Shown piece by piece: positions 1-7,643 of a stretch of DNA of 52,959 nucleotides (the first letter of the stretch is position 1; each line of letters starts with the position of its first letter). Below the pieces are notes generated by a model. It saw only the letters and a program-made list of their open reading frames with translations, was not told the DNA's origin and did no database searches. Location: positions 1 through 52,959 of the forward strand of contig JAKPQU010000452.1 in assembly GCA_029555925.1 (NCBI GenBank), read 5' to 3'. Position numbers and translations under genes: made by a program. The DNA is from Bacillota bacterium (GTDB lineage: Bacteria > Eremiobacterota > SpSt-956 > JAKJGF01).

Positions 1-460
1 TATCAGGTATCATATCATTATTAAAATCTCCTGACGTAAGAGCCGACGGTTCTTCTCCTGCCTGACAGGTTCCGCTCTGATGAAAATACCCGTCACCGCC
101 GCCAAGCAAAATTGTTACATTATTTGTTCCTTTATTGGCTACTGCCAGATCTGCATGGCCGTCTTTATTGAAATCTGCTGTTATGACAGCTTTTGGTTCT
201 TCTCCGACAGCAAATATTTTCTGCGGCTGAAAGGTATTATCTCCGTTTCCGAGTAAAACAGAAACATTGTTATCTTTTTCATTTGTAATGGCAAGATCGG
301 GAAATTTATCTCTGTTAAAATCACCTGTAACAATAGAAGTAGGCTTTTTCCCTGCCATAAAATTAAGACCGATCAGAACCGGTTTACTTCCGGCTACAGA
401 GGTAATTATGGAACTTGCAAGACATCCTGCAATAAAAATTACTATCATTTTTAATTTCAA
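1..460 (-). CDS. Secreted VCBS/FG-GAP repeat protein, N-terminal part
   Basis: The 5' end of a minus-strand gene that runs off the left edge. The translation has a hydrophobic leader (KMIVIFIAGCLASSIITSVAG) followed by repeats of the form GDFNRDKFPDLAIT, ADFNKDGHADLAVAN and GDFNNDMIPD, separated by LLGNGDNTF and LLGGGDGYF. These are the Asp-rich calcium-binding loops of FG-GAP/VCBS beta-propeller blades, about 48 residues apart. I chose TTG at 460 because a gggagtg ribosome-binding sequence lies just upstream; ATG at 448 is the alternative. Cys in the leader could make it a lipoprotein. The protein is probably exported and structural or adhesive; the substrate cannot be told and the C-terminus is missing. 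Confidence 0.8.
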   Translation of the reverse strand, partial: MKLKMIVIFIAGCLASSIITSVAGSKPVLIGLNFMAGKKPTSIVTGDFNRDKFPDLAITNEKDNNVSVLLGNGDNTFQPQKIFAVGEEPKAVITADFNKDGHADLAVANKGTNNVTILLGGGDGYFHQSGTCQAGEEPSALTSGDFNNDMIPD

Positions 461-502
461 ATCAATCACTCCCGTAATCGTAATGCGTGAGACGTGATGC
501 AT

Positions 503-612
503 AATTACTGAGGTAAGCATAAATAATACATATATGCTCCCGTGACGCGTAACGCGTGACGCGTGACGGGAGGAAAACTTTTATTACATGCTTATGCTCA
601 GGTCAGTAGGTT
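503..612. repeat. Small inverted-repeat element with heptamer array (family B, complete copy)
   Basis: The ends are imperfect inverted repeats: actgaggtaagcataa at 507-522 against the complement of ttatgctcaggtcagt at 592-607, 13 of 16 matching. The middle (540-569) is a heptamer array of gtgacgc/gtaacgc units. A minus-oriented copy lies at 28799-28873 and a right-half copy at 37745-37813. It has no coding capacity, so it is best read as a MITE-like or REP-like element. The rest of the 461-743 gap holds more heptamer-like tracts, for example cactatt units near 680-700. Confidence 0.65.
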
Positions 613-743
613 ACATATATTGAGAAGTTGATGGTTGAGAGTTAAAAAACAAACTCACTACTATAAACTTTAAACTCTACTCACTATTCACTATTCACTT
701 ATTTATAATTTTCTAGTTCTCATGTTTTTCTCCTTCAAAAGTA

Positions 744-772
744 TTGACAAAAAAACTTTCTGAGAATATTAT
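744..772 (+). promoter_or_regulatory. Sigma-70-type promoter for the SCIFF operon
   Basis: TTGACA at 744-749, a 17-base spacer, and TATTAT at 767-772. The -35 box is perfect and the -10 box has one mismatch to TATAAT. It lies about 38 bases before the SCIFF start codon, with a strong ribosome-binding site (aaggagg, 791-797) between. This is the clearest promoter in the window and suggests constitutive expression. Confidence 0.8.
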
Positions 773-809
773 ATGTAAAGTATTTTACTAAAGGAGGTTT
801 TCTTTTATT

Positions 810-968
810 ATGAAAGAAAAAGAAACTTGCAAACATATCGAAACAATCACTTTATCTGCCTATGGAAAAATGATGGAAGGGGGCTGCGGAGAATGTAAAA
901 CATCATGCCAGTCTGCCTGCAAAACCTCTTGCACCGTAAGCAACCAGGAATGTGAAAACCAGGGCTAA
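810..968 (+). CDS. SCIFF family ranthipeptide precursor (52 aa)
   Basis: A 52-residue peptide, MKEKETCKHIETITLS..., whose C-terminal part reads CGECKTSCQSACKTSCTVSN followed by QEC. The spacing of the six clustered cysteines (C26, C29, C33, C37, C41, C48) and the near-invariant block SCQSACKTSCTV are the hallmark of SCIFF (six cysteines in forty-five residues) peptides. In that family a radical SAM enzyme installs Cys-to-Thr thioether bridges. An aaggagg site lies 12 bases before the ATG. The maturase gene starts three bases after the stop, as is usual for this pair. An extra Cys at position 7 sits in the leader. The function of mature SCIFF is not settled. Confidence 0.95.
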   Translation: MKEKETCKHIETITLSAYGKMMEGGCGECKTSCQSACKTSCTVSNQECENQG

Positions 969-971
969 ACC

Positions 972-2417
972 GTGGATATACATAAATTTAAGGTAAAAGA
1001 TTTAAAGCTCCTGCTTGACGTAAATTCAGGAGCTTTACATATTATTGATGACCTGACATGGGATATTTTGGATATTTTGTCTGACGATATAAGGCAAATT
1101 AAAGGCAAATATCACGTAAAATCTATTCCTGAAAAACAGAGGGATATTTTGGATATTTTCTCAGAAAATATTGTAAGTCGGCTAAAAGACAGATATCCCG
1201 CAGAATCTATTATTGAAGCACAGAAAGAACTTCAAAGTCTTAAAGACAGAGGACTTTTATTTACTGCTCCGGTAGAATTTCCTCAACCTTCAGATGAAGA
1301 CTCATTTCCCGTAAAGGCCCTGTGCCTTCATATTTCTCATGACTGTAATCTCAGATGCCGCTACTGTTTTGCAAAAACAGGAGGTTTTGGCAGAAACCGC
1401 TCTCATATGCCGGAAGAAGTAGCAGTAAAATCTATGGATTTTATTGCAGAACACTCAGGGAGCAGAAGAAATCTGGAAATAGACTTTTTCGGCGGAGAAC
1501 CTCTCATGAATTTTTCTTCTGTAAAAGCAGCAATAAACAGGGCAAAAGAAATTGAAAAAGAAAAAAACAAAAATTTCAGATTTACCCTTACGACAAATGC
1601 TATTTTACTTACAGATGAAACAATCGACTATCTGAACAGAGAAAATATAAGTCTTATACTGAGCCTTGACGGCCCTCCCGAAATAAACGATCTTATGAGA
1701 CTCAATATTGACGGAAGCGGGTCCTATCATGATGTATTGCCTAACATAAAAAAAGCGGTAAAATCGAGAGAAGGCAAAAACTATTATATAAGAGGAACTT
1801 ATACGAAAAAAAGTTTAAATTTTTCAGACATAGTTCTTCACCTTGCAGACCAGGGGTTTCAGAATATATCTCTTGAGCCCGTTGTATCTATAGATAAAGA
1901 CTATTCCATTGAAAGAACTGACATACCAGTTCTTTATGAAGAATATGATAAACTTGCCGGAGCATATATTGAAAGAATAAAAGCAGGGAAACCATTTAAT
2001 TTTTTCCACTTCAACCTGGAAATCTTCAAAGGGCCATGTCTTTTGAGACGCCTTAAAGGCTGCGGGGCAGGTACGGAATATCTGGCAGTAACACCTGAAG
2101 GACACCTATATCCATGCCACCAGCTTGTCAATTATGAAGATTTCAGAGTGGGAGACCTTGAGAGCGGAATAAGTAACCATGAGATAAGAAAAAATTTCCA
2201 TAAAATGACGATTTTCCAAAAAGAAAAATGTCCCGACTGCTGGGCCAGATTTTTCTGTTCAGGCGGATGTTACGCCAATGCCTATTCTATAAATAAAGAC
2301 ATAAAAATACCCGATGAAACTGGCTGTGCCCTTCAGAAGAAAAGGATTGAATGTGCCCTGGGGATTCAGGTCCTATTAAAAAGAGAGAAGATTAATTGGA
2401 GACAGGGATTCTTATAA
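972..2417 (+). CDS. SCIFF maturase, radical SAM/SPASM thioether synthase
   Basis: A 481-residue radical SAM enzyme expected to form thioether crosslinks in the SCIFF peptide encoded just upstream. The N-terminus (HKFKVKDLKLLLDVNSGALH) is the leader-binding region typical of SCIFF maturases. The radical SAM motif CNLRCRYC gives C125, C129 and C132 for the catalytic [4Fe-4S] cluster. A Cys-rich SPASM region follows at about residues 355-445 (LKGCGAG, YPCHQL, KCPDCWARFFCSGGCYAN, ETGCAL). The start is GTG with little ribosome-binding sequence, suggesting coupling to the peptide gene. Residues 31-57 and 58-84 are a tandem duplication (DILDILSDDI / DILDIFSENI), also visible in DNA as two 81-bp units at 1062-1142 and 1143-1223. 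Confidence 0.93.
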   Translation: MDIHKFKVKDLKLLLDVNSGALHIIDDLTWDILDILSDDIRQIKGKYHVKSIPEKQRDILDIFSENIVSRLKDRYPAESIIEAQKELQSLKDRGLLFTAPVEFPQPSDEDSFPVKALCLHISHDCNLRCRYCFAKTGGFGRNRSHMPEEVAVKSMDFIAEHSGSRRNLEIDFFGGEPLMNFSSVKAAINRAKEIEKEKNKNFRFTLTTNAILLTDETIDYLNRENISLILSLDGPPEINDLMRLNIDGSGSYHDVLPNIKKAVKSREGKNYYIRGTYTKKSLNFSDIVLHLADQGFQNISLEPVVSIDKDYSIERTDIPVLYEEYDKLAGAYIERIKAGKPFNFFHFNLEIFKGPCLLRRLKGCGAGTEYLAVTPEGHLYPCHQLVNYEDFRVGDLESGISNHEIRKNFHKMTIFQKEKCPDCWARFFCSGGCYANAYSINKDIKIPDETGCALQKKRIECALGIQVLLKREKINWRQGFL

Positions 2418-2432
2418 TAGAAGGTGCAGAAA

Positions 2433-3644
2433 TTGAATAAAATTATAATTGCAGCCATTATATTTTTCCTCCTGGGTCAGATAGTAATGGCTTTTCCGGG
2501 AGAAGAACTGAACCTGAAGGCAGAAGATTATTTTACACGGGAACAAATAAATCTGGCTCAGAATTACAGAGTGCCGAAATACTGGCTCTTTGCTCTCGAA
2601 ACTTTACTTTCTCTTATATTTCTGGTTTTATTTTTTCTGACACCTCTCAACAAAACTGTGGCAGAATTCAGTAATAATATAGCAGGGAAGCATATGTGGC
2701 TTGCACCATCCATATATGCATCATATCTGATTATTCTCTGGAATATTATTATCTTTCCCCTCCATCTTTATACAGGCTTCATATATGAACACAAATTTTC
2801 CCTTTCAAACCAGTTTCTTTCGGACTGGATAAAAAGATATTTACTGTCTGAAGCCCTGACTGCCGCAGTATTTATTACAGGTGTAACAATTTTCTATCTG
2901 TTAATAAGAAAATTCCCATACCACTGGTGGATTTTAGCCGGCACAGGTTTTGCCGTATTTGCTATATTAAGTGCCTTTGCCATGCCCGTAATAATCCTTC
3001 CTCTCTTTAACAAATTTACTCCCCTGCCACAGGGAGAAGTAAGACAAAAAACCATGGAAATAGTGAAAAAAGCAGGTATTAATATTGAAGATATATATGT
3101 TATGGATGCAAGCAGTCAGACCAAAAAAGGTAATGCCTATTTTATAGGAATTGGAAGCAGTACAAGGATAGTTTTATATGATACTCTAAAAGACTATTCT
3201 GTTGATGAAACACTTGCCATAATAGCTCATGAAGCAGGTCACTGGAAATACCATCACATCATTAAAGGTATTACTATGTGTATCATTGCCGGATTCTGCT
3301 TTTTATTCTTTCTCTATATGTTATTAACTAAAATGGGCCATATATTAAACATTTCTTCACCATCAGATATAAAAACATTACCTTTAATAATATTATTATT
3401 CATAATTATTAATTTATTGTCTCTGCCGGTGCAGAACATGATATCCCGCCATTTTGAAAGACAGTCAGACATGGCTGCTCTGGAGTTCACAAAAAATCCT
3501 TCTGAATGTGTAAAACTGGAGCAGAGACTTGCAGTGCAAAATCTTTCAGAAATAACACCGAATAAATTTCTTACATGGGCTCTTTACAGTCATCCTCCTG
3601 TAATGGAAAGAATAGCTATGGCGGAATGGTACAAAAGAAAATAG
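2433..3644 (+). CDS. M48 family integral membrane metalloprotease (CAAX prenyl protease 1/Ste24-like)
   Basis: About 403 residues with an N-terminal membrane segment, several further hydrophobic helices and the zinc motif HEAGHWKYHH (HExxH), plus a second conserved region SRHFERQSDMAALEFT supplying the third ligand (ExxxD). Length and order match the Ste24/M48A family of membrane-embedded endoproteases. I prefer TTG at 2433 because AAGGTG lies six bases upstream; GTG at 2424 is also possible. It follows the SCIFF maturase by a few bases, so it is probably in the same transcript and could cleave the modified peptide or its leader. That role is inference. Bacterial M48 proteases also do membrane quality control. 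Confidence 0.88.
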   Translation: MNKIIIAAIIFFLLGQIVMAFPGEELNLKAEDYFTREQINLAQNYRVPKYWLFALETLLSLIFLVLFFLTPLNKTVAEFSNNIAGKHMWLAPSIYASYLIILWNIIIFPLHLYTGFIYEHKFSLSNQFLSDWIKRYLLSEALTAAVFITGVTIFYLLIRKFPYHWWILAGTGFAVFAILSAFAMPVIILPLFNKFTPLPQGEVRQKTMEIVKKAGINIEDIYVMDASSQTKKGNAYFIGIGSSTRIVLYDTLKDYSVDETLAIIAHEAGHWKYHHIIKGITMCIIAGFCFLFFLYMLLTKMGHILNISSPSDIKTLPLIILLFIIINLLSLPVQNMISRHFERQSDMAALEFTKNPSECVKLEQRLAVQNLSEITPNKFLTWALYSHPPVMERIAMAEWYKRK

Positions 3645-3654
3645 GGAAAAAAAT

Positions 3655-3684
3655 GCAGGGGCGGTTTACGAGAACCGCCCCTGC
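3655..3684 (+). terminator. Terminator-like hairpin after the SCIFF operon
   Basis: A 12-bp perfect stem (gcaggggcggtt / aaccgcccctgc) with a six-base loop, 10 bases after the M48 stop codon. No U-tract follows, so it may be a 3' end stabiliser or a dispersed hairpin rather than a true intrinsic terminator. A related hairpin (caggggcg... cgccctg) lies at 18148-18172. Confidence 0.5.
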
Positions 3685-3718
3685 CATGAATTGCCCCTGA
3701 GATTATATTATAAATAAT

Positions 3719-4201
3719 CTAGCGTAAATCAACGCTTATACTGTTTATGCCAAGCTTAATAAGTTTCCTGTATTCGACAATCTTACCTTTTACTTCTTCT
3801 ATTTTCTTATTTTTCTCCTTCTCATCTTTTATATCCAGAAGAGCCATAGATCCTTCTACTGCCTCAACAGACAGTTGAAATCCTTTTACAAAATTCTGAT
3901 GTTCATCTGCATAATCTCCGGGAGGTGTAATAGCTTCCAGATCCTTTTTAGATTGAAGCAGGCTGTCTCTTGATTTCTCAAAAGCTTTCTTTGCCTCTTC
4001 ACGGGATATTTTCTTTTCTGATACGTCCGTGGTCAGGGTAATGTAGCTATCCACCTGGTCCTGCTGCGTTTTTATTACAGATGTCACACTGGAAACATAA
4101 TTGGTTTTTTTATATACATCAAAACCACATCCACAGGTACATATGATAATAACCATTACCGGCAGTAAAATTATTTTTCGAAGAATAACACACTTATTCA
4201 T
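3719..4201 (-). CDS. Small helical lipoprotein, unknown function
   Basis: About 160 residues. The ATG at 4201 is preceded by an AAAGGAGA ribosome-binding sequence at 4208-4215, so I prefer it to the upstream ATG at 4225. A basic start and hydrophobic stretch (ILLPVMVIIICTCGCG) end in a Cys-rich lipobox-like site, suggesting lipidation. The rest is charged and mostly helical, with a conserved-looking ITPPGDYADEHQNFVKGFQL segment seen in other small helical lipoproteins. No enzymatic motif. It is convergent with the SCIFF operon and stands alone. Confidence 0.7.
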   Translation of the reverse strand: MNKCVILRKIILLPVMVIIICTCGCGFDVYKKTNYVSSVTSVIKTQQDQVDSYITLTTDVSEKKISREEAKKAFEKSRDSLLQSKKDLEAITPPGDYADEHQNFVKGFQLSVEAVEGSMALLDIKDEKEKNKKIEEVKGKIVEYRKLIKLGINSISVDLR

Positions 4202-4292
4202 CTTCTTTTCTCCTTTTTTCATCAAATATCTTTATTGCATGTCATCATATATTTATATCCTATCCGGCTTGTTATAACCGGGTTTTGGGTGT

Positions 4293-4511
4293 CAGGTGTC
4301 TGTTCCCGGGTTTTATTAAACACCCGGCACCTGAAACCTGTATAAATCTAAACTTTACAACAATAAAAATTCCTGTAATCTCAAAATTATTATTCACTTT
4401 TACTTCAGGAAATCCTTCTTTAGAAATTAACACTGTATAACAACCATGACCGTTTAAGTCACAACGAACTCCGAGTAACTGTTCCTCCCGTCACGCGTTA
4501 CGCGTCACGAT
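4293..4511. repeat. Intergenic inverted repeats and heptamer array (family C copy)
   Basis: This gap holds a GC-rich inverted repeat (caggtgtctgttcccgggtt against aaacacccggcacctg, 4293-4334). It also has a degenerate copy of the dyad TGACCGnnCGGTCACAAC (4445-4464) and then gttcctccc plus a gcgtcac/gcgttac heptamer array (4487-4511) ending in attctcatata. The same order recurs, better preserved, at 42831-42906. No gene is visible. Confidence 0.55.
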
Positions 4512-4542
4512 TCTCATATAAATCCGGGCAGGTTATAAAAAT

Positions 4543-5319
4543 CTATTTTTCTTCTTCTATTTTTACGCTGAGCAAAAGAGATTTACCTTCGGAAAAAAAT
4601 TCATTTGCCTGTTTTGTAAGCTGTCTTATAAGCTCAATATGATATGGAGCAGGACTATCTATATACTTCCGGAAGCCATTACATACTTCTATAAGTAAAT
4701 TAAATCCATCAAGCATTAATTGATTACTTCTCGTTATAGATGCATTATCTACCTTCGGGAGAGCGGAAAAAATCTTTATCTTTTTCTGGATATAATTATC
4801 AATTTCGTCAATATAAAAAACAGGAGGCTTCAACGTTGATTTACCGGAGACAAGAGCTTCAGTAAGAGTAACAATCTGGTTATATACAGGAGGAAATGGA
4901 GATTGTATTCTTTCCCTGAGAGCTTCTTCAAGAAGGGCATTCCTTTCGGAAAGCTCCTGAAAATAATCTTCTTCACTCTCCCAGTTTTCATCATCCTCTT
5001 CTTTTTCTCTGTCGACAAATTCTTCTTCTCCGTCTATACCCATAGCATCTGCATCAGTTTTTTGCTGTAATCCGTCATCGGCATGCGCAAAACCTGGCTC
5101 TTCCTGTTCAGCAGTTACCTGAAAAGAATCACTGCCATCCCTTCTGGTAAAGCCTTCAACAGGGGAATCTGCAGATGCAAAAGATACATTTTTCTTAAGT
5201 TGAGACAGGTGCCATGAAGATCCAGCCCCTGAAGTTGTTCCAGACGGCTTTACCTGAGACATCATAAAAGGTACCATTCCACTCTTCTGTCCTCCCGGTT
5301 TTTGTTCACCACCGGCCAT
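4543..5319 (-). CDS. Hypothetical protein with disordered N-terminus and helical C-terminus
   Basis: About 258 residues. The ATG at 5319 has an ideal GGAGGTGA site; the GTG three codons upstream lies inside that site. Residues 1-90 are Gly/Ser/Gln/Pro-rich and disordered (GGEQKPGGQKSGMVPFMMS). A very acidic stretch follows (EEEFVDREKEEDDENWESEE), then a helical domain of about 150 residues with no motif I recognise. There is no signal peptide or membrane segment. It is followed by the HAD gene region, separated by heptamer repeats, so operon membership is doubtful. Confidence 0.65.
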   Translation of the reverse strand: MAGGEQKPGGQKSGMVPFMMSQVKPSGTTSGAGSSWHLSQLKKNVSFASADSPVEGFTRRDGSDSFQVTAEQEEPGFAHADDGLQQKTDADAMGIDGEEEFVDREKEEDDENWESEEDYFQELSERNALLEEALRERIQSPFPPVYNQIVTLTEALVSGKSTLKPPVFYIDEIDNYIQKKIKIFSALPKVDNASITRSNQLMLDGFNLLIEVCNGFRKYIDSPAPYHIELIRQLTKQANEFFSEGKSLLLSVKIEEEK

Positions 5320-5334
5320 AAAGGTCACCTCCGT

Positions 5335-5415
5335 ATAATTCAGTGACCAGTTATCAGTTATCAGTTATCAGAATAATCACCGGTCACTGGTTACTGCTCA
5401 CTGTTCGCTGATTTT
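5335..5415. repeat. Heptamer (STRR-like) arrays agttatc / cagtgac / ttcactc
   Basis: Tandem degenerate seven-base units (three agttatc copies around 5348-5369, then tcactgg, ttactgc, tcactgt, tcgctga) fill the whole gap between two minus-strand genes. The same units appear at 20800-20825 and 30386-30427, and an attgctg variant at 6572-6602. Confidence 0.75.
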
Positions 5416-5424
5416 CACTCTTCA

Positions 5425-6285
5425 CTAAAAAATTATTTTCTCTAAATCTTCATCTTCATGAATAGCCAGATCGAATAATTTAAGCCTGTAACAGAGTTTT
5501 TGAATTTTAGTGGGCTCTTTTACTTTGAGAAATATTGCGAGTGCAACTTCCCTCATAATATGTAAATCGGTAAGATCATCCGTTATAATAGCTGTTCTCT
5601 GCGGTTCAAATACAAGCTTATTACGGTCAAACATTTCCTTTAAAATATATGTTTTCGTTCTGAATTTAACACCATCCACATCTTTATTTTCATCACATAT
5701 TACCTGAGTGCAGCCGGTCATTTTACCATGATCATTGTAGGTTTCTACAGTTCCTATAGAACCGAAGAAACCATACCTATCGGCAATATAATTGGCTGCA
5801 TCGTAGGAACTCATAGTAGCAAGAATTATTCTTTTCCCTTTTTTCTGAAGATTTAATATGGAATTAAGTAAATTATGTCTTATAATTTCCCCCTTTACAC
5901 ATCTGGCCATAAGCTCATCATGTTCTTTAAGAGAAAATTTTCCATCTACAAGATGGTTGATTGCCATTAACATGGCTTCTCCAAGAGAAAGAATGCCATT
6001 GGCAACCCGTCTCATAATGGAATGTTCTATATAATCAGCTTTTTCTTTACCATAACACAGGATTAAAGCTTCTTTACCAATATTGGTAGTAAGAAGAGTC
6101 CTGTCCATATCGAGTATAATATTGTCAATCTCGGCAGGAGGTCTTTTAAGATTTCTTCTCATTAAAAATACTAATGACGAGGAAACTATATAATAGATCA
6201 TTTTATTCCTGGGTATACGATTTTTCCCTTCATAAAGAATTCTTAAAATCCTTGAGAAAGAGCTACCCTTTGTTTCTTTTACCAA
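5425..6285 (-). CDS. HAD superfamily phosphatase, phosphoserine phosphatase-like
   Basis: A 286-residue haloacid dehalogenase-fold hydrolase. Motif I is ILDMDRTLL (nucleophile Asp and the +2 Asp), motif II is ILATMSS, and motif IV is AIITDDLTDLHIM with the Mg-binding Asp pair. The helical cap between motifs I and II (YGKEKADYIEHSIMRRVANG) is of the SerB/PSP type. About 50 residues precede motif I and include a hydrophobic helix (MIYYIVSSSLVFLMRR) that may touch the membrane. The start is TTG with AAAGGA about ten bases upstream. It lies 15 bases after a 59-aa gene, probably in one transcript. The substrate is unknown. Confidence 0.85.
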   Translation of the reverse strand: MVKETKGSSFSRILRILYEGKNRIPRNKMIYYIVSSSLVFLMRRNLKRPPAEIDNIILDMDRTLLTTNIGKEALILCYGKEKADYIEHSIMRRVANGILSLGEAMLMAINHLVDGKFSLKEHDELMARCVKGEIIRHNLLNSILNLQKKGKRIILATMSSYDAANYIADRYGFFGSIGTVETYNDHGKMTGCTQVICDENKDVDGVKFRTKTYILKEMFDRNKLVFEPQRTAIITDDLTDLHIMREVALAIFLKVKEPTKIQKLCYRLKLFDLAIHEDEDLEKIIF

Positions 6286-6300
6286 TCCACCACAATCCTT

Positions 6301-6480
6301 TCACCTTTTATATCTTTCCATAAATTCCCTTATATCTTCCAGCTTTTCTGGAGCATCTAAAGGTTCTTCCAGTTTTTTTTCTATTTTCTCTTTCAAAGTT
6401 TTATATTTAATAATCTCTTTATTTTTCTCCAGACTTATTTTATTTCCTGTTTTCTTTATCTTCTCTCTTAATTCATCCAC
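6301..6480 (-). CDS. Small charged helical protein (59 aa)
   Basis: A short reading frame immediately upstream of the HAD phosphatase: GTG start at 6480, stop TGA at 6301, 15 bases before the HAD start. AAAGGTG lies six bases before the GTG. The product begins MDELREKIKKTGNKISLEKN and ends EDIREFMERYKR. It is almost entirely charged helix with heptad-like Leu/Ile spacing and has no relatives I recognise. Placement, ribosome-binding site and amino-acid composition argue it is real. It may be a coiled-coil partner of the phosphatase. Confidence 0.7.
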   Translation of the reverse strand: MDELREKIKKTGNKISLEKNKEIIKYKTLKEKIEKKLEEPLDAPEKLEDIREFMERYKR

Positions 6481-6716
6481 TGAAATTCACCTTTCTGACT
6501 GGCAGGAAAAAATATTTTATCTTCTAAATCAAATTTTATATGTTATAATAAAAGCCTGGCAGGACTTCAGTTATTAGCTGATTGCTGACTGCTGATTGCT
6601 GAAGGCTATATTATTTTACCAGATAAGAAGTTTTCTGTCTATCTTTTTTCCTAGAAGGATTTATAACGGCAAAGGAGAAATTCCATTCAAAGTAATCTTT
6701 GGTGGAGGTGATTTTT

Positions 6717-7643
6717 ATGGTAATAAAAAACATGTCGGAGTTACTTGAACATGCAAGAAAAAGTAAGAAGAAAACTATTGGTGTTGTAGCAGCCGAGGAT
6801 GATGATGTACTTGGTGCTATAAAGATAGCTGTTTCCGAAAATATTGCCAGGGCAATACTGGTAGGAAACAGGCAAAAGATAGAAGAAATTTCAGAAAAAA
6901 TAGACCTGAAATCCGATATTGAAATAATAGATGAACCTGTTCCTCAGAAAGCTGCTCTGCAGGCTCTGGATTTATTTCACAGCGGTAGAGTGGATTTATT
7001 GATGAAAGGCGATATTCCTACAGGAAATTTCTTAAAGGCCCTTCTCAACAAGGAGAATGGTATAAAGAAAGATAAAATTTTAAGCCATGTAGGAGTTTTT
7101 GAAGTAGACGGAGTAAATAAATTAATGTATCTGTCTGATGTGGCAATAAATATTAAACCCGGTATAGAAGAAAAAGTAGATATCTGTAAAAATGCCATAT
7201 ATGTAGCCCACTGCTTGGGGAATATGTTACCCAATGTGGCTCTTATCACACCTTTTGAGAGAGTAGATATGTCCTCTATACCATCAAGTGTTGATGCGGC
7301 ACTGATCGCAAAAATGGGAGATTGCGGGCAGATAAGGGGGGCAAATATAGAAGGCCCCATATCACTGGATCTGGCTATTTCCCATAAAGCTGCCAGAATA
7401 AAAGGCTATGAAAGACCAATGGCAGGAGAAGCAGATATATTCATTGTTCCTGATATAGACGCAGGAAATGTATTCTACAAAGGACTTATTTATTTCGCAA
7501 GAGCAAAAATGGCAGGGATAGTAATAGGAGCACAGGCTCCTGTTATATTAACATCCCGTTCTGATTCTGAAGAAAACAAATTACTTTCTATTGCTCTATC
7601 GATTGTAATAAGGGAGGTGGAATTAACATGTTCAAGACAATGA
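6717..7643 (+). CDS. ptb: Phosphate butyryl/acetyltransferase family protein, copy 1
   Basis: About 308 residues of the PTA/PTB family, which exchanges CoA for phosphate on acyl groups. Family features are IGVVAAEDDDVLGAI at the N-terminus, LLMKGDIPTGNFLKALLNKE, SHVGVFEV, ALITPFERVDM, and GPISLDLAISHKAARIKG near the nucleotide site. ATG at 6717 is chosen because GGAGGTG lies six bases upstream; the longer GTG form begins inside that site. The gene overlaps the next one by 16 bases. The closest functional type is phosphotransbutyrylase, judged by length and motifs; no butyrate kinase is adjacent. The gap before it (6481-6716) has attgctg heptamers at 6572-6602. Confidence 0.88.
   Translation: MVIKNMSELLEHARKSKKKTIGVVAAEDDDVLGAIKIAVSENIARAILVGNRQKIEEISEKIDLKSDIEIIDEPVPQKAALQALDLFHSGRVDLLMKGDIPTGNFLKALLNKENGIKKDKILSHVGVFEVDGVNKLMYLSDVAINIKPGIEEKVDICKNAIYVAHCLGNMLPNVALITPFERVDMSSIPSSVDAALIAKMGDCGQIRGANIEGPISLDLAISHKAARIKGYERPMAGEADIFIVPDIDAGNVFYKGLIYFARAKMAGIVIGAQAPVILTSRSDSEENKLLSIALSIVIREVELTCSRQ

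Noticed and set aside
267..497. 76-residue plus-strand frame
   Set aside because: Antisense to the VCBS protein, whose repeats are clear on the minus strand.
810..968. Metallothionein-like protein
   Set aside because: Cys-rich, but the SCQSACKTSCTV block and the maturase directly after it identify SCIFF.
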